A DNA stretch of 64,000 nucleotides from Acidobacteriota bacterium (GTDB lineage Bacteria > Acidobacteriota > Terriglobia > Bryobacterales > UBA6623), in NCBI GenBank assembly GCA_016125275.1, contig WGMB01000003.1, forward strand, positions 434,001 through 498,000. Reading direction: 5' to 3'. The translations under genes and the position numbers were made by a program. Below the pieces are notes generated by a model. It had not been told where the DNA came from. It saw only the letters and a program-made list of their open reading frames with translations, and searched no databases. This document shows positions 17,340-26,538 of the stretch, piece after piece (the stretch's first letter is position 1; every line of letters starts with the position of its first letter).

Positions 17340-20300
17340 ATGCGGATCGATCGAGGAGGCGGCCGGACCGCCGCTCGACAGCTCATCTGGGCCGTCGGCG
17401 CCACGGCGCTGCTGGGAGCGACGTCGCTGCTGGCGGACTCCCCCATGCAGGCTCTGTCCCGCGAGCCCCTCTCGTTCCTGCCGCTCTCCGCCGGACAGGG
17501 GCGGCCTCCGACCTGGGCCGCGACGAGCGCTCGCTATCGGGCGACGATGGCGCCCAATGCGCTTCGCCTGCGGAGCCGGGCGGCCGGCGTTGACACGCTC
17601 ACCCTCAGCCTGTTGGGCGCCCGCTCGGACGCGTCCGCGACGCCGCTCGATCCGTTGCGCCGTTCCACCATCCGCTTCGAAGGAGGCGAGACCCCTTCGC
17701 GCTCCGGAGGGCGGCACTACGGCCGGTTGCGGTTCGCCGAGGTCTACCCGGGAATCGACCTGCTCTATTACGGTCGCGGCGAGGAGCTCGAGTACGACTT
17801 TCTGGCCGCCCCCGGCGCCGACCTCGGCGGCATCCGCATCGGGCTCGAGGGTCCGGCGGCGATCCAACCGGACGGCAGCCTGCGCCTGGGGGCTGACGGC
17901 GGCTTCGTGCTGGCTCCGCCGCAGGCATACCAGCCCGGCCCGGACGGCGACCAGCCCGTCGAGTGCGCCTTCGCACTGGTCGAACCCAAGACGGCCGCGT
18001 TCGTCCTGGGCGCCTACGACCCCGCTCTGCCGCTGGTCATCGACCCGCGCGTGGGGCTGGCCACCTACCTGGGCGGAGAGACCGCCGACCGCATCTTCGA
18101 CATCCACGCGGACGAGCAGGGAGCGGTGTGGGTGGCCGGCGCCACCGATTCGTTCGACTTTCCCCTGCCCCCGCAAGCCTTCCCCGTACAGCCGGCCGGC
18201 GGCTCGGACGTTTTCGCCACCAAGCTCGTCAAGAACGTCTCCAACCCCGCTCAGCCGGTGTGGGAGATCGAAACCACCGTCATTCTCGGCGGCGCCGCCG
18301 ACGACCGCGCCGTAGCCGTCACGGTGGGAGCCGACGGCAGCCTCTACGTGATGGGTGAGACCCGTTCGGACAATTTCCCGGTCTCGCCCGACGCTCTACA
18401 GCCCCGCCGCAAGGGAGGGTCCGACGCCTTCCTGGCCGTGCTCCGTGAGACCGACTTTCCCTTCTTTCAGCTCCGCTCCGAGGATTCGAGCCCCGCCCAG
18501 AACGCCTTCACCAACTATGAGATCGAGTTCGCGACGCTGCTCGGCGGAAGCGAAGACGAGCTGGTCGAGGATGGCTTCCTGGCGCCGTTGGCCCAAGACA
18601 ACGCGGTCCCCTGTGTGGCCCTGGTCGGGTTGACCGACTCGGCGACGTTCCCCTCCACGCTGTTTGCCGTGCAGACGCAGAAGGCCGGCGGCTCGGACGC
18701 CTTCTTCTCCTTCTACTGCCGCGAGCCGGGCGGCGCCACGCTCTACAACCTGACGTATTCCACTTTCTTGGGCGGCAACCGCGAAGAGCTCGACGCGCGC
18801 GCCGGCGTCGCCGACTCGGGAGCCTTCTGCATCGGCCTGAGGACTTCCTCGCCCGGGCTGCCCGCGCCCGGCTTCCAAGCCGCCCCGGCCGGCACGAGCG
18901 ACTTCTACGCCAGTTGCCACACGCCCATCCGTCGGCGCTTCGGCCTGCCGTTCACCTACCAGTCGATCGGAGGAACGTTCTACGGCGGTTCGGAGAACGA
19001 GACTCTTTCGGGCATGGTTCTTCAGAACGGCGTGGTCGGCCAGCACGGCTTCCGGCTGTGGACGTTGCTCGAGAGCCCTTCGAGCGACATCCCGGAGAGG
19101 ACGACCCTGCCGGCGCCTCCCGCCGGGGCCTCTCGCCGCAACCCCGGCTCGCGGAGCCTGCTCGTGGCTGCCTTCGACGCCACCCTCAAACAGTTGCAGA
19201 CGCAGTTCTGGATCGGCGGCGGCGCCATCGAGCAGGGCGGCGACCTGGCCTGGCGCGACGGCTGCTTGGCGATCGCCGGCCGCACGCGCTCGGCCGATTT
19301 CCCGCTCAGCGAGACGTTCCCGCAAGGCCCCATCTCCGGCGGCTCCGACGCTCTGGTCGCCAAGTACTGCTTCGATTCCCAGCTCCAGGCGACCCGCGAG
19401 TATTCGGGATTCTACGGCTCCTCGGCCGAGGACGTCACCACGGCCATCGCCATGGGGCCGGAGGCCGATGAGTTCGTGGCGGGGCATGTGGACTACTCTC
19501 CCGCCGCCGGGCAGGTGGGCCAAACCTCTCCCGGGCTCGTGGTCACGCCCAACGCCCCCCAGCAGGAGTTCCACGGCGGCCAAGCGGAAGGCTTCGTGCT
19601 GGAGTTCTTCCGCCCTCGGCTCGAACGCCGCGCCATCGTGGGAGCGGCGGACTTCCAGGAGCGGCCCATCGCGCCCGGCCAGATCCTCTCGCTGTTCGGC
19701 GTCAGCATCGGGCCCGACGTCCCTCTCGGGGCGCAGTTCGACGCCCAAGGCCGGTTGGCGACCAGGCTCGGGCCGACGCGCGTTCTATTCGACGGCGTAG
19801 CCGCTCCGCTCGTATTCGCCGCCAAGAACCAAGTCAGCGTCGTCGCGCCCTTCTTCCTGGCCGAGCGAGCCTCCACGCGCATCGAGATCGAGGTCGACGG
19901 CGCGCCGTCCCTGCCCGTACAGGCTCAGGTGGCCGCGACCTCTCCGGCGGTCTTCTCGCTCAACCAGAGCGGCAGCGGCCAAGGCGCGGTGCTGCACCAG
20001 GATTTCTCGGTCAACGGACCGAACCATCCGGTGTCGGGCGGCGAAGCGATTCAGATCTTCCTCACCGGGGGCGGCCAAACCACGCCCCCCGGAGTGGACG
20101 GCGAGCTCACCCCGGTCCGCCAGCCGTTTCCGCTGCTGGTCGCGGCTCCGGGCGTGACCGTCCGCATCGGAGGCCAATCGGCGCAGGTGCTCTACGCCGG
20201 CGGCGCGCCGGGCCTGCTCCAGGGAGTCAATCAGATCAACGCACTGGTGCCGCGCGGCCTGCCCGCCTCGTCGCAGACGCCGCTGGAGATCTCGATCGGC

Positions 20301-20342
20301 GGCCGGAGCATTCAGCCTGGGATCACCATCGCGGTTCGCTAA
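17340..20342 (+). CDS. Secreted SBBP beta-propeller-type protein with Solibacter C-terminal domain
   Basis: 1000 residues from ATG 17340, preceded by AGAGGGG. A signal peptide covers about residues 1-32. Residues 35-230 resemble the N-terminal domain that usually precedes SBBP repeats (YPGIDLLYYGRGEELEYDF). Several SBBP-like repeats follow (LATYLGGETADRIFDI, ATLLGGSEDELVED, STFLGGNREELDA), predicting a beta propeller. From about residue 755 comes the acidobacterial C-terminal domain (GAADFQERPIAPGQILSLFG to the end, TIGR03437-like), whose copies are numerous in Solibacter genomes. It probably acts at the cell surface or outside; function unknown. An AUG further upstream in frame (16977) lies inside wecB on the other strand and is not used. 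Confidence 0.8.
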   Translation: MRIDRGGGRTAARQLIWAVGATALLGATSLLADSPMQALSREPLSFLPLSAGQGRPPTWAATSARYRATMAPNALRLRSRAAGVDTLTLSLLGARSDASATPLDPLRRSTIRFEGGETPSRSGGRHYGRLRFAEVYPGIDLLYYGRGEELEYDFLAAPGADLGGIRIGLEGPAAIQPDGSLRLGADGGFVLAPPQAYQPGPDGDQPVECAFALVEPKTAAFVLGAYDPALPLVIDPRVGLATYLGGETADRIFDIHADEQGAVWVAGATDSFDFPLPPQAFPVQPAGGSDVFATKLVKNVSNPAQPVWEIETTVILGGAADDRAVAVTVGADGSLYVMGETRSDNFPVSPDALQPRRKGGSDAFLAVLRETDFPFFQLRSEDSSPAQNAFTNYEIEFATLLGGSEDELVEDGFLAPLAQDNAVPCVALVGLTDSATFPSTLFAVQTQKAGGSDAFFSFYCREPGGATLYNLTYSTFLGGNREELDARAGVADSGAFCIGLRTSSPGLPAPGFQAAPAGTSDFYASCHTPIRRRFGLPFTYQSIGGTFYGGSENETLSGMVLQNGVVGQHGFRLWTLLESPSSDIPERTTLPAPPAGASRRNPGSRSLLVAAFDATLKQLQTQFWIGGGAIEQGGDLAWRDGCLAIAGRTRSADFPLSETFPQGPISGGSDALVAKYCFDSQLQATREYSGFYGSSAEDVTTAIAMGPEADEFVAGHVDYSPAAGQVGQTSPGLVVTPNAPQQEFHGGQAEGFVLEFFRPRLERRAIVGAADFQERPIAPGQILSLFGVSIGPDVPLGAQFDAQGRLATRLGPTRVLFDGVAAPLVFAAKNQVSVVAPFFLAERASTRIEIEVDGAPSLPVQAQVAATSPAVFSLNQSGSGQGAVLHQDFSVNGPNHPVSGGEAIQIFLTGGGQTTPPGVDGELTPVRQPFPLLVAAPGVTVRIGGQSAQVLYAGGAPGLLQGVNQINALVPRGLPASSQTPLEISIGGRSIQPGITIAVR

Positions 20343-20451
20343 CCCTTGCGGTTGCGGAAGGTTCCGCGAAAGGAAACCGTTAGTACCATAAAATTTTGAG
20401 ACCCATGGCCTATTGAGATCAGAGGGAGACCCTAGAAGAATTAGGAGAGCA

Positions 20452-20751
20452 ATGGTCGAGCGCCCTACACGTTTTGAGATCTCAAAGCCAGTGGAGTACA
20501 CGGTACGCAGTCAGGGTGGAGCCGTAGAGGGCGCCGGCAGGACGGTGAACATCTCCCGCCGCGGAGTGCTGTTCGAGAGCAAGCATCCCATCGCCTTGGG
20601 GCGGCGCGTAGAGCTCATCGTAGACATGGGCGACGACATGGGCGCCCCGACGAACCTCCACATCCAGGGCATCGCCGTCCGAAATCAGGATGGGACGGTG
20701 GCCGTCGCGATCAAGAAGTACAAGCTTCGGGCGCCCGGCAGCCCGGCCTGA
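20452..20751 (+). CDS. PilZ domain protein
   Basis: A 99-residue single-domain PilZ protein, a likely c-di-GMP binder. RPTRFE near the N-terminus and NISRRG (the D/NxSxxG motif) at about 32-37 are visible; the arginine motif has spacing RxxR rather than the usual RxxxR, so ligand binding is likely but not certain. Start ATG 20452 follows AGGAGA. Upstream (20343-20451) there is a short GCGGA/TCCGC hairpin at 20354-20367 and an AT-rich TAAAAT at 20389-20394 that may be a -10 box. Confidence 0.8.
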   Translation: MVERPTRFEISKPVEYTVRSQGGAVEGAGRTVNISRRGVLFESKHPIALGRRVELIVDMGDDMGAPTNLHIQGIAVRNQDGTVAVAIKKYKLRAPGSPA

Positions 20752-20835
20752 CGCCGCGGCTCCGCCCCGGCGCCCGCGCCCTTCCGATCCCGCTTCTCCG
20801 GCGGGAGCCGATCCGTCCGCAACCCTGAGGTTCGC

Positions 20836-20841
20836 TACAAT
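20836..20841 (+). promoter_or_regulatory. TACAAT -10-like box before the SDR gene
   Basis: TACAAT lies 38 bases before the ATG of the SDR gene, with AAGGAG (20862-20867) between. No clear -35 box. The same hexamer occurs before other starts in this window. Confidence 0.35.
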
Positions 20842-20879
20842 CGACCCTTTGTCCCTCAGGTAAGGAGAATCAGAGCCCC

Positions 20880-21614
20880 ATGAAGCTCGCAGGCAAGAAC
20901 GTCATCGTCACCGGCGCGGGAAGCGGCGTCGGTGAAGCCATCGCCGCGGAGTTCGCCCGCGAAGGCGCGCGCGTCGTCACCGTCGGCCGCACCGCCGACA
21001 AGCTCGAAAAGGCCCGTCTGACGGCGGGTGACGCCGCCGAGCGCATCTTTCCCTTTGCCGCCGATGTATCGAGCCGCGAAGGCGTCAACGCTGTGATGGC
21101 GTTCGCGCACGAAAAGCTGGGCCAGATCGACATCCTGGTCAACAACGCCGGCACCAACGTCCCCAAGCGCAAGCTCACCGAGCTGTCGCCCGAAGACTTC
21201 GAGTACATGGTGAACGTGAACCTCAACGGCGCGTTCTACTTCATCCACGCGGTTCTGCCGGAGATGCGCGACCGCAAGGACGGCATCATCCTCAACGTCT
21301 CGTCGATCGCTGGCGTCCGCCCGACGGTTCTGGCCGGCACGGGCTACAACGCCAGCAAGCACGGCATGGCTGCGCTGAGCCTCTCCGTGCATCTGGAAGA
21401 GGGCAAGAACGGCATCCGCTGCTGCCTCATCTGCCCCGGCGAGATCAACACGCCGATCTTGCTGAACCGGCCCGTGATGCCGAGCGACGAAGCCAAGGCC
21501 AAAATGCTGCAGCCCGAGGACTTGGCGGCGGCGGCGATGCTGTGCGCCACGCTCGACCCGCGCGCCACGATCCCCGAGCTGATCATCACCCCGACCATCC
21601 AGGACTTCGCCTAG
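20880..21614 (+). CDS. Short-chain dehydrogenase/reductase (SDR)
   Basis: A 244-residue classical SDR, cytoplasmic. NAD(P) motif TGAGSGVGEA at residues 11-20, NNAG near 90, catalytic Ser in NVSSIAG near 142, YNASK near 158-162. Arg in VGRTADK after the second strand hints at NADPH. The C-terminal segment (RPVMPSDEAKAKMLQPEDLAAAAMLCA) is typical of FabG-like reductases, but it is not next to fatty-acid genes. Substrate unknown. AAGGAG lies 12 bases upstream. Confidence 0.85.
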   Translation: MKLAGKNVIVTGAGSGVGEAIAAEFAREGARVVTVGRTADKLEKARLTAGDAAERIFPFAADVSSREGVNAVMAFAHEKLGQIDILVNNAGTNVPKRKLTELSPEDFEYMVNVNLNGAFYFIHAVLPEMRDRKDGIILNVSSIAGVRPTVLAGTGYNASKHGMAALSLSVHLEEGKNGIRCCLICPGEINTPILLNRPVMPSDEAKAKMLQPEDLAAAAMLCATLDPRATIPELIITPTIQDFA

Positions 21615-21618
21615 TTCC

Positions 21619-21957
21619 CTACGAGCGGGTCAGTCGGCCCAGCACGAATCCCAGCGCGGCGCCTAGGAGCGCCGCGCCCAGGATCTTCTTCTCCATCCCG
21701 AACTCGACATACTCCACCCCTCCCGGCGTGAGCTCGACCACGCCGGCGGGGGTTAGGCGCGCCCCGCCGCCGCCTCCGCCGCCTTCCTCTTCATCGCTCT
21801 TGCCGCCTCCTCCCGCGCCGAAGCCGTAGCCGACCTTCGCCACCGGGATCACGGTGCGCTCCCCCACGGTGATCGGCTCGCCGAACACCCGCCGGACCGT
21901 CGCTTCGGTCGACAGCCTGTCACTCAGGGCGCCGACCACCTCGTGTACGTTGATCAC
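21619..21957 (-). CDS. GerW/YtfJ-family protein
   Basis: 112 residues from GTG 21957. This start is decided by GGAGG seven bases upstream; the ATG pair at 21978/21981 contains the ribosome site itself. The fold is that of the GerW (YtfJ) family: EATVRRVFGEPITVGERTVIPVAKVGYGFG followed by a glycine-rich loop with a DEEE patch, then LTPAGVVEL. The C-terminus has a small-residue helix (ILGAALLGAALGFVLG). In Bacillus YtfJ is a sporulation protein, but relatives are common in non-sporulating bacteria, where their job is unknown. No sporulation gene is nearby. Confidence 0.75.
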   Translation of the reverse strand: MINVHEVVGALSDRLSTEATVRRVFGEPITVGERTVIPVAKVGYGFGAGGGGKSDEEEGGGGGGGARLTPAGVVELTPGGVEYVEFGMEKKILGAALLGAALGFVLGRLTRS

Positions 21958-22014
21958 TTCTGTTCCTCCGCCCTCCATCATAGGCGCGGCTGGCCGGCCC
22001 TCGGCGTTCACACC

Positions 22015-22043
22015 TTGACATCCTAGGCATAGCGCGATATCCA
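22015..22043 (+). promoter_or_regulatory. Promoter and likely PadR operator
   Basis: TTGACA at 22015-22020 and TATCCA at 22038-22043 are 17 bases apart, just before the PadR start at 22052. GATATC and imperfectly dyad CTAGG/CTACC halves surround the -10 box, as expected for autoregulation by PadR. Inference. Confidence 0.45.
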
Positions 22044-22051
22044 TAGGTAGA

Positions 22052-22417
22052 ATGACTAGGCAACAAGACCCGCAATCCCGCGAGGCCGAGCTGCTGCAAG
22101 GCACTCTCGACCTGCTGATCCTCAAAGTGGTCGCCCTGGAACCGATCCACGGCTACGCGATCGCGCAGCGCATTCAGCAGATCTCCCGCGAAGCCCTCCA
22201 GATCCGCCAGGGCTCTCTCTACCCCGCCCTGCACCGGCTGGAGAACCGCGGCTGGCTCGAAGCGCGCTGGGAGACCACGGACAGTGGCCGCAAGGCCAAG
22301 TTCTACAGCCTCAGCAAGGTCGGGCGAGCGCAGCTCGAAGTGGAGACCGGGGCTTGGGAACGGCTCTGCGAAGCCATCGCGCTGGTGCTGCGCGCCGAAG
22401 CGGGAGAGCTGCAATGA
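22052..22417 (+). CDS. PadR-family transcriptional regulator
   Basis: A 121-residue winged-helix repressor of the short PadR type. LQGTLDLLILKVVALEPIHGYAIAQRIQQIS forms the first helices, QGSLYPALHRLENRGWLEA the recognition helix, and SGRKAKFYSLSKVGRAQLE the wing. The C-terminal helix serves dimerisation. The stop overlaps the ATG of the permease gene (ATGA), so the two are translationally coupled. This PadR-permease arrangement is repeated many times in acidobacterial genomes; the regulator presumably controls its own operon. Confidence 0.9.
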   Translation: MTRQQDPQSREAELLQGTLDLLILKVVALEPIHGYAIAQRIQQISREALQIRQGSLYPALHRLENRGWLEARWETTDSGRKAKFYSLSKVGRAQLEVETGAWERLCEAIALVLRAEAGELQ

Positions 22418-25083
22418 GGCTACCCGACTTCCTTCGCCACCGTCGAAGGGAAGAAGACCTCGACGCCGAGATCCGCTTCCACCTCGAGCAGCAGGTCGAC
22501 GACTTGCGGCGCCAGGGCCTGAGCGAGCAGGAGGCTCGTCGGCGCGCCCGGCGAGAGTTCGGCGGCGTGGAGCTTGCCAAGGAGGAGTGCCGCGACGAGA
22601 GACCCTTGCGCTGGCTCGCCGATCTGGTTCGGGATTTGCGCTATGCGGCCCGAGGCTTTCTGCGCAGCCCGGGGTTCACCCTGGTGGCCGTGCTAACGCT
22701 CGCGCTGGGCGTGGGCGCGAACACCGGCATGTTCACGCTGGTCCGCCGGGTGCTGCTGCAGACGCTGCCCGTAAGCCGGCCCGAGCGGCTGGTGGAGCTG
22801 AGTTGCATCAACACGAACGAGCCCGACAAGGTCGGCTGCCGGTTCTCCTACCCGGCCCTGCGCCTCTACGAGGGCGCCCCGGCCCTGTCGAGCTTTTTCG
22901 GATTCGTCACGCTCAATGACCTCAACGTCGTCCACGACGGCAACAGCGGACTGGCCTCCGCCATGCTGGCCGGCGGCGACATCTACGCGACGCTCGGCGT
23001 GACGCCGGCGCTGGGCCGGCTCTTCAACCGCTCGGACGACGATCCGGCCGCGGCGCCGGCGGCCGTGCTCAGCTACGGTTTCTGGCAGAGGCGGTTCGGC
23101 GGCGATCCCGCTATCGTCGGCTCCACCCTGCGTCTCAACACGCGCGCCGTGACCGTCATCGGAATCACGCCGCCGGCCTTTCGGGGAATCACCGTGGGCT
23201 CTTCTCCCGACATCACCATGCCGCTCGGGTCGGCCGCCGAAGCCTTCTACGGCCAAGGGAGCCTCCAGAACAGCGGCAACCAGTGGCTGCGCGTGCTCGG
23301 CCGCCTCGCCGACGGCGTCAGCCTGAGCCAAGCGCAAGCCGGCTTGGAGCCCGTGTTCGCCGGCGCCGTGGACGACCTGATCGCCTCCCTGCCTCCTCCG
23401 GTCGCCGTCAGGGCGCGCGAATATTTTCAAGGCGTCCGCTTCCTGCTGCGCCCGGCCTCGGGAGGGGGCGCGTCGGAATTTCAGCGCGACCTCGACGGCC
23501 CGCTTCGGGTCCTGATGGGGGCGGTCGGGGTAGTATTACTGCTGGCCTGCGTCAATCTGGCGTCGATGCTGCTGGCTCGGACGACGGACCGACGGCGGGA
23601 AGTCGGCGTCCGTCTCTCGTTGGGCGCCTCGCGCCTCCGACTGGCGCGGCAGTTCCTGGCCGAGAGTCTCTTGTTGTCACTCGCCGGCGTCTCGCTGGGA
23701 CTGGCCTCGGCGGGCTGGGTGGCGCGGGCGGTCCTGACGATGGCGTCCGGCGACGCACCGCTCGACGCCATCGACCTGACGCCCGACGGCCCGACCTTGC
23801 TGTTCACAGCCGGAGTCGCCGTCCTGGCGACGGTTCTGATGGCGCTGGGGCCGCTCTGGCGGATCACCCGCACGGACCCTCTGCCGGCCGTGCGAGGCGG
23901 GACCGAGGCCGGCCCCTCTACGACCCTCTCGCGAGCCCTGGCGCCCCTGCAGGCGGCTCTGGCGGTGATTCTGCTGATCGGCGCGGGGCTGTTCGTGCGG
24001 ACTTTCGAGAGCTTCCGGCAGGTCGATCTCGGCTTCCTCAGCGCCGACGTGGTCACCTTCCAGGTCCGGCCCGGGCTGGCGGGCTATGACGGCCCGCGCG
24101 CCGCGGCCTACTTTCGGGAACTCCGCGAGCGCCTGCTGACCCTGCCCAACGTCGCCGCCGCCACCTACTCGAGCGAGCCGATGGGCGGACTCTCCAGCAC
24201 CACGCTCGTCAACACGCCCGGGCTCGAGGCCGCACCGGTGATGGAGCACACCACCGGCAGGAATCGCGTGGCCGAAGACTTCGTGCGCACCAACGGCCTG
24301 CGCTTGCTGGCCGGCAGGGACTTCGCGCCGGGCGACGCCGAATCCGCCTCCCGAGCTGCCATCGTCAACGAATCCTTCGCCCGGCACTTTCTGGGAACAG
24401 TCGATGTGGTCGGCCGCGAGATCGCCTTCAACCCGAACGAGCGTCCGTATACGATCGTCGGGCTGACGGCCGACGCCCGCGACCGGGGCCCCAAAAATCC
24501 GGCCGAGCGCGTGATCTATACGCCGTTCGCCGAGCAGAGCGCCGGCTCGGCCTCGTTTGCCGTGCGGGCCCAGGGCTCCGAGACCGCTCTGTTGAGCGCC
24601 GTGGCGGAGACCGTCAAGCAGCTCGATCCGACCGTGCCGGTCTGGAACCTGGCGACGCTGGACGCGCGGCTGAGCGCCGAGCTACGGCGTGAACGGATGC
24701 TGGCGGTGCTGGGAACCCTGTTCGGCGGGCTGGCGCTGCTCCTGGTCGCGCTGGGGTTCTACGGGCTGATCGCCCAGGCGGCGGCCAGGCGAACCAAGGA
24801 GATGGGGATTCGGTTGGCCGTGGGCGCCGGCCGCTGGAGTGTGCTGTGGATCTTCGTCCGGCAAGGGCTCTGGCTGACCGGCATCGGGCTCGCCGCCGGG
24901 CTCGCGGCCGGCGCCTTCCTCACCCGCTTTGTGAGCAGCCGGCTCCACGGAGTGACGCCGTTCGACCCGGTAGCCTTCGGCGTGGCCGCCGGAGCTCTGC
25001 TACTGGTCGCACTGGTCGCGGTGTGCCTGCCGGCGCTACGCGCCCTGCGCGCCGACCCGCTTGTCTCGCTGCGTAGTGAATGA
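22414..25083 (+). CDS. Acidobacterial-type MacB/FtsX duplicated permease (ADOP)
   Basis: 889 residues from ATG 22414, preceded by GGGAG. A cytoplasmic N-terminal helical part (RREEDLDAEIRFHLEQQVDDLRRQGLS) precedes the first membrane helix (FTLVAVLTLALGVGANTGMF), then a large MacB-type periplasmic domain, an FtsX unit with three helices near 390-510, a second periplasmic domain and a second FtsX unit at the C-terminus. It therefore holds both permease halves of a MacB-type transporter in one chain. No ATPase gene is adjacent. The family is expanded in Acidobacteriota; substrate unknown. Confidence 0.88.
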   Translation: MRLPDFLRHRRREEDLDAEIRFHLEQQVDDLRRQGLSEQEARRRARREFGGVELAKEECRDERPLRWLADLVRDLRYAARGFLRSPGFTLVAVLTLALGVGANTGMFTLVRRVLLQTLPVSRPERLVELSCINTNEPDKVGCRFSYPALRLYEGAPALSSFFGFVTLNDLNVVHDGNSGLASAMLAGGDIYATLGVTPALGRLFNRSDDDPAAAPAAVLSYGFWQRRFGGDPAIVGSTLRLNTRAVTVIGITPPAFRGITVGSSPDITMPLGSAAEAFYGQGSLQNSGNQWLRVLGRLADGVSLSQAQAGLEPVFAGAVDDLIASLPPPVAVRAREYFQGVRFLLRPASGGGASEFQRDLDGPLRVLMGAVGVVLLLACVNLASMLLARTTDRRREVGVRLSLGASRLRLARQFLAESLLLSLAGVSLGLASAGWVARAVLTMASGDAPLDAIDLTPDGPTLLFTAGVAVLATVLMALGPLWRITRTDPLPAVRGGTEAGPSTTLSRALAPLQAALAVILLIGAGLFVRTFESFRQVDLGFLSADVVTFQVRPGLAGYDGPRAAAYFRELRERLLTLPNVAAATYSSEPMGGLSSTTLVNTPGLEAAPVMEHTTGRNRVAEDFVRTNGLRLLAGRDFAPGDAESASRAAIVNESFARHFLGTVDVVGREIAFNPNERPYTIVGLTADARDRGPKNPAERVIYTPFAEQSAGSASFAVRAQGSETALLSAVAETVKQLDPTVPVWNLATLDARLSAELRRERMLAVLGTLFGGLALLLVALGFYGLIAQAAARRTKEMGIRLAVGAGRWSVLWIFVRQGLWLTGIGLAAGLAAGAFLTRFVSSRLHGVTPFDPVAFGVAAGALLLVALVAVCLPALRALRADPLVSLRSE

Positions 25084-25111
25084 GCGCCGGGGCGCAGCGA
25101 ATGAGCGCCGG
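25078..25111. repeat. 21-bp tandem duplication over the permease stop codon
   Basis: GAATGAGCGCCGG occurs at 25078-25090 and again at 25099-25111, offset by 21 bases. The first copy holds the TGA stop of the permease gene. The second lies in the 31-nt gap before the convergent CNNM gene. Confidence 0.6.
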
Positions 25112-25114
25112 CGG

Positions 25115-26368
25115 CTAGTCTTCGTCGTGGTGAGCGTGCTCGGCTTCGTCGGGCGTGATCAGCCGCACCCAGGTCGCGCGGCCGGCCTGGGTCTCCACGA
25201 TCTCGATCGTGAGCCCGTCCACAACGATCTCGTCGCCGGCGCGCGGCAGGCGCCCGATTCGTTCGGCGACCAGCCCGGAGATCGTGTCGACCTCTTCGGA
25301 CGAAAGATCCAGCCCCAGCTCGCGGTTCAGCCGGTCCAGTTGCAGGTGGCCGCGCACCTTGTAGACGCCCTCCTGCTCGGGCACGATGTCGGGCGCTTCC
25401 TCGTCGAACTCATCGCGGACGGCGCCGACGAGCTGCTCAAAAATGTTCTCCATCGTGACGATGCCGACGACGGTGCCATACTCGTCCACCACCGCCACCA
25501 TGTGCTGCCGAGCGCTCTGCATCTGCCGCAGCAACTTGCTGATGCCGAGCGTGTCCGGCACGGTGCGCAGCGGCCGGGCGATCTCTTCGAGGTCGAAGTC
25601 CTCGCTGGCCTGCACGCCCAGCAGGTCCTTGATGTGCACCAGCCCGGAGATGGAGTCCAGCGACCCGTGGCAGATCGGATAGCGCGTGTGGCGGGTGCGC
25701 CGCACGATCTCGAGACATTCGGGCAGGGTCTGGCCGATGTCGAAGTAGACCACCTCCCGTCGCGGCAGCATCACTTGGCGCACCACGGTCTCGTCGAAGT
25801 GGAACACCGCAGTGAGTAATTGCAGCTCCGACGGCGAAAGCTCGCCTTCGCTGCCGCCCATGCGGATGACGGCCTGAATCTCGTCCTCGGTCACGTTGGT
25901 CGAGCCCTGATCGCCGGCGATCAGGTCGGAGACCTTCTGCGTCAGCCAAATCGCCGGAGCCAAGGCGCGCCGCAAGAAGCTCAGCGGCCACACCACGAAC
26001 GGCCAAGCCGAGCGCCAAGCGGTGGCGCCGTAGGTTTTTGGCAGGATTTCGCCGATAAACAGGATGAGAACCGTGAGACCGATCGAAAAAGCCACGATCA
26101 GCTGTGGGCCCAAGACGTCCGTAGCCACCATGCCCGCCACCGCCGCGCCGGCCGTGTTGGCGATGGTGTTCAGGACCAGGATCGCCGCCGTCGGCTGCGC
26201 GATGCGGCGCTTGAGGTCGAGCATCCGCCGCGCCGCGCGGGCGTGCCGTCCGCCGGCCGCCTCCGCTTCCAGCAAGCCCACCCGCGTGGAATACAGTGTC
26301 GCTTCGAACAGGGAGCACATCGCGGAGATGAGCACCGTGGCCGCTACGACGATGATGAGGATGGTCAT
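25115..26368 (-). CDS. CNNM/CBS/CorC-type membrane protein (HlyC/CorC family)
   Basis: 417 residues. The N-terminal CNNM (DUF21) membrane domain has three to four helices (MTILIIVVAATVLISAMCSLFEA; AAILVLNTIANTAGAAVAGMV; LTVLILFIGEILPKTYG). A pair of CBS domains covers about 200-325 (VMLPRREVVYFDIGQTL; HMVAVVDEYGTVVGIVTMENIFEQLVG), and a CorC_HlyC domain covers about 335-410. Family members are linked to magnesium or cobalt efflux; the older name hemolysin is not informative. Proline in GEILPK is the conserved motif of the family. It is divergent from the flagellar operon. Confidence 0.9.
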   Translation of the reverse strand: MTILIIVVAATVLISAMCSLFEATLYSTRVGLLEAEAAGGRHARAARRMLDLKRRIAQPTAAILVLNTIANTAGAAVAGMVATDVLGPQLIVAFSIGLTVLILFIGEILPKTYGATAWRSAWPFVVWPLSFLRRALAPAIWLTQKVSDLIAGDQGSTNVTEDEIQAVIRMGGSEGELSPSELQLLTAVFHFDETVVRQVMLPRREVVYFDIGQTLPECLEIVRRTRHTRYPICHGSLDSISGLVHIKDLLGVQASEDFDLEEIARPLRTVPDTLGISKLLRQMQSARQHMVAVVDEYGTVVGIVTMENIFEQLVGAVRDEFDEEAPDIVPEQEGVYKVRGHLQLDRLNRELGLDLSSEEVDTISGLVAERIGRLPRAGDEIVVDGLTIEIVETQAGRATWVRLITPDEAEHAHHDED

Positions 26369-26538
26369 GGGTGCGGAAAGATCCCGACGCTGCTCCGACT
26401 ACAGCATGGAGCAAAACAGCGCCGCAAGACCCTGTCAGCCAACAAATGGAACAACCTGCCGCCCGACGCCGCAGAGCTCCAGCCTGCACAAGATGATACC
26501 GAGATGGCGCGCCGTCCCGCTGCGCCCGAAATTTTGTT

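Noticed and set aside
20354-20367. GCGGA-AGGT-TCCGC hairpin as terminator of the SBBP gene
   Set aside because: Only five to six pairs and no T-run after it; too weak to call.
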